Source of the DNA: Fragum whitleyi
Lineage: Eukaryota; Mollusca; Bivalvia; Cardiida; Cardiidae
DNA: 64,000 nt
Reading direction: 5' to 3'
NCBI GenBank assembly: GCA_948146395.1
Contig: OX411544.1
Span: 59,263,642 to 59,327,641 of the forward strand
Shown piece by piece: positions 62,402 through 64,000 of the stretch. Position 1 is the stretch's first letter. The number at the start of each line of letters is the position of its first letter. The notes below the pieces were generated by a model, which saw only the letters and a list, made by a program, of their open reading frames with translations, was not told where the DNA came from and ran no database searches. Both the position numbers and the translations under genes were made by a program.

Positions 62402-63708
62402 ACAAGAGGACCCGGGGGCCCTAAATCGCTCACCTGATATTTCAAGTAAATTATCAATAAGATTCCTTTTCCTGTGATATGACATGAACCTTCCCATTTT
62501 CAACAGAGTCCATTCTTGTGACCTGGCAAACATTTTGATCAAGTTTCATGAAGATTGGACTATATTTGTGGCGTTTGAAGCTCTTAAGAGAAAATTGTAT
62601 TTAAGGCCCCTTTTCCCGTGATACGGCAAGGATACTCCCCATTTTCAAATGAATTTATCCTCATGATGATTTGGCCATATTTGTGGCTTCTAGAGTGTAA
62701 ACATTAAAAAAGTCATTAAGGCCCCTTTTCCCGTGATATGGCACAAATCCTTCCCATTTTTAATAGACTTTTTTCTCATGACTTAACAAACATTCTGACC
62801 AAGTTTCATGAAGATTGGACTATATTTGTGGCCTCTAGAGTGTAAACAAGAAATTTGTCACTAAGGCTCCTTTTCCCGTGATATGGCACGGATCCTTTCC
62901 ATTTTAGCATTTTTTTCGAGGGACCACCCAAGGAATATTTCTGCCAAATTTGATTGATTTTGACTCATAAGTTTAGGAGGAGATGTCGTTTAAAGAAATT
63001 GTTGACAAAATTGTCATTAAGACCCCTTTTCCCGTGATATGGCACGGATCCTTCCCATTTTCAATAGACTTCATCCTCATGACCTAACAAACATTTTAAC
63101 CAAGTTTCATGAAAATTGGACCATATTTGTGGCTTCTAGAGTGTCAACAAGAAATTTATCGTAAAGGCCCCTTTTCCCGTTATATGGCACCAATCCATTC
63201 CAATTTAGCAATTTTCACAAGGGACTACCCAAGGAATATTTCTGCCAAGGTTGGTTGATTTTGACTCATTAGTTTAGGAGGAGATGGCGTTTAAAGAAAT
63301 TGTTGACGAAATTGTCATTAACGCCCCTTTTTCCGTGATATAGCATTGATCCTTCCCATTTTCGACTTCATCCTCATGACCTAACTAACATTCTGACCAA
63401 GTTTCATGAAGATTGGACGATATTTGTGGCTTCTAGAGTGTCAACAAGAAATTTGTCATTAAGGCTCCTTTTCCCGTGATATGGCGCGGGTCCTTTCCAT
63501 TTGAGCAATTTTTACAAGGAACCACCCAAGGAATATTTCTGCTAAGTTTGGTTGATTTTGACTTTGAAGTTTAGGAGGAGATGTCGTTTAAAGAAAAAGT
63601 TGACGCCGTGACGGACAGGCGGACAGGTGGACAGACGGACGCCGGACAACGATCGATCACAATAGCTCCCTTGAGCACTTCGTGCTCAGGTGAGCTAATA
63701 AAATCTGA
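62402..63708 (-). mobile_element. Pearl/Helentron-like element with ~150/300-bp tandem core
   Basis: Read on the minus strand: 5' TTAGCTCACCTGAGCACGAA GTGCTCAAGGGAGC (hairpin TGAGCAC-GAA-GTGCTCA), TATTGTGATCGATCG, a GTCCGTCTGTCCACC run, core repeats containing CATGAAACTTGG, CCATATCACGGGAAAAGG and GAGGATGAAGTC-like blocks, and 3' GAGCGATTTAGGGCCCCCGG GTCCTCTTGTAATTTT. Same frame as the elements at 32221 and 39737, with a different core. Non-coding. Confidence 0.75.
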
Positions 63709-63775
63709 TCATACTCATGTATGAATCCGCTTCGCGTATTCATACCGTGTGATCAGGTTTTAAGTTTCATACCTC
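63705..63775. repeat. Fold-back element family G, copy 2
   Basis: AAAATCTGATCATACTCATG / CATACCGTGTGATCAGGTTTT around TATGAATCCGCTTCGCGTAT; abuts the pearl-like element. Confidence 0.75.
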
Positions 63776-64000
63776 ACTGAAATCAACAAATACTCACTTC
63801 ATCTTATAAATGTAATTTTGATTTACATATAAGCAACCGACAAAGTTAGTTTACTTGTTTGCATGGGTTTTTACACATATTTCGACACCATTGATTTTTT
63901 TTCATCCTCATTGTTCCTGTGGCAAACATACTAAATTTTGTATGTAATTTTTAACAGGTTTGGGAGAGTCTCATCCAATACGCACGAGGGACGACGGACA
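63776..64000. other. Window end, no feature
   Basis: No exon of the Fos-like gene or other feature recognised. Confidence 0.4.

Overview
Animal nuclear DNA, AT-rich and loaded with repeats. The combination of pearl/Helentron-like elements with tandem cores, tRNA-derived SINEs, a CR1/L2-type LINE with an esterase ORF1, GT-AG introns and many fold-back MITEs points to a mollusc, most likely a bivalve; the species cannot be fixed from this window. I support five protein-coding loci outside mobile DNA. In order they are: the 3' end of a cadherin-like membrane protein gene (+, 8.28-11.41 kb); two tandem paralogous RBR-type E3 ubiquitin ligase genes (-, 21.2-25.05 kb and 34.4-38.0 kb); a small ATF3/ATF4-like bZIP gene (+, 45.8-47.5 kb); and the 3' part of a Fos-like bZIP gene (-, 60.4-62.2 kb, N-terminal exons not seen).

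Layout. 1-8 kb: LINE and SINE relics, an inverted pair of coding-like fragments, and a 1.8 kb satellite with a 64-bp palindrome-bearing monomer. 8.3-11.4 kb: cadherin-like gene, whose last codon abuts the A+T-rich 3' tail of a LINE. 11.4-17 kb: near full-length LINE (-) with three long ORFs (a 215-aa 5' ORF, an esterase plus zinc-knuckle ORF1, and an endonuclease plus reverse transcriptase ORF2). ORF1 and ORF2 share one frame, broken by a single TAG. 17-21 kb: SINE and MITEs. 21-38 kb: the two RBR genes, each with an 86-bp first exon and one very large second exon, separated by a repeat-filled spacer that includes a decayed LINE and a pearl-like element; the second gene has a 160-bp (GA)n run just after its stop codon. 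38-45.6 kb: repeats, including a 163-bp tandem-core element. 45.8-62.2 kb: two convergent AP-1-type bZIP genes about 13 kb apart, both split by an intron at the same place between basic region and zipper, with a 76-bp satellite and many MITEs between them. 62.4-63.7 kb: another pearl-like element inside or upstream of the Fos-like gene.

How the genes relate. The RBR pair is a local duplication of probable Ariadne-class ubiquitin ligases with intact catalytic cysteines. The two bZIP genes look like a remnant of the ancestral Fos/ATF3/JDP2/BATF gene cluster, which in vertebrates also keeps such genes side by side. Exon structures were read by eye from splice sites, phase and homology between the paralogues; no transcript evidence was available.
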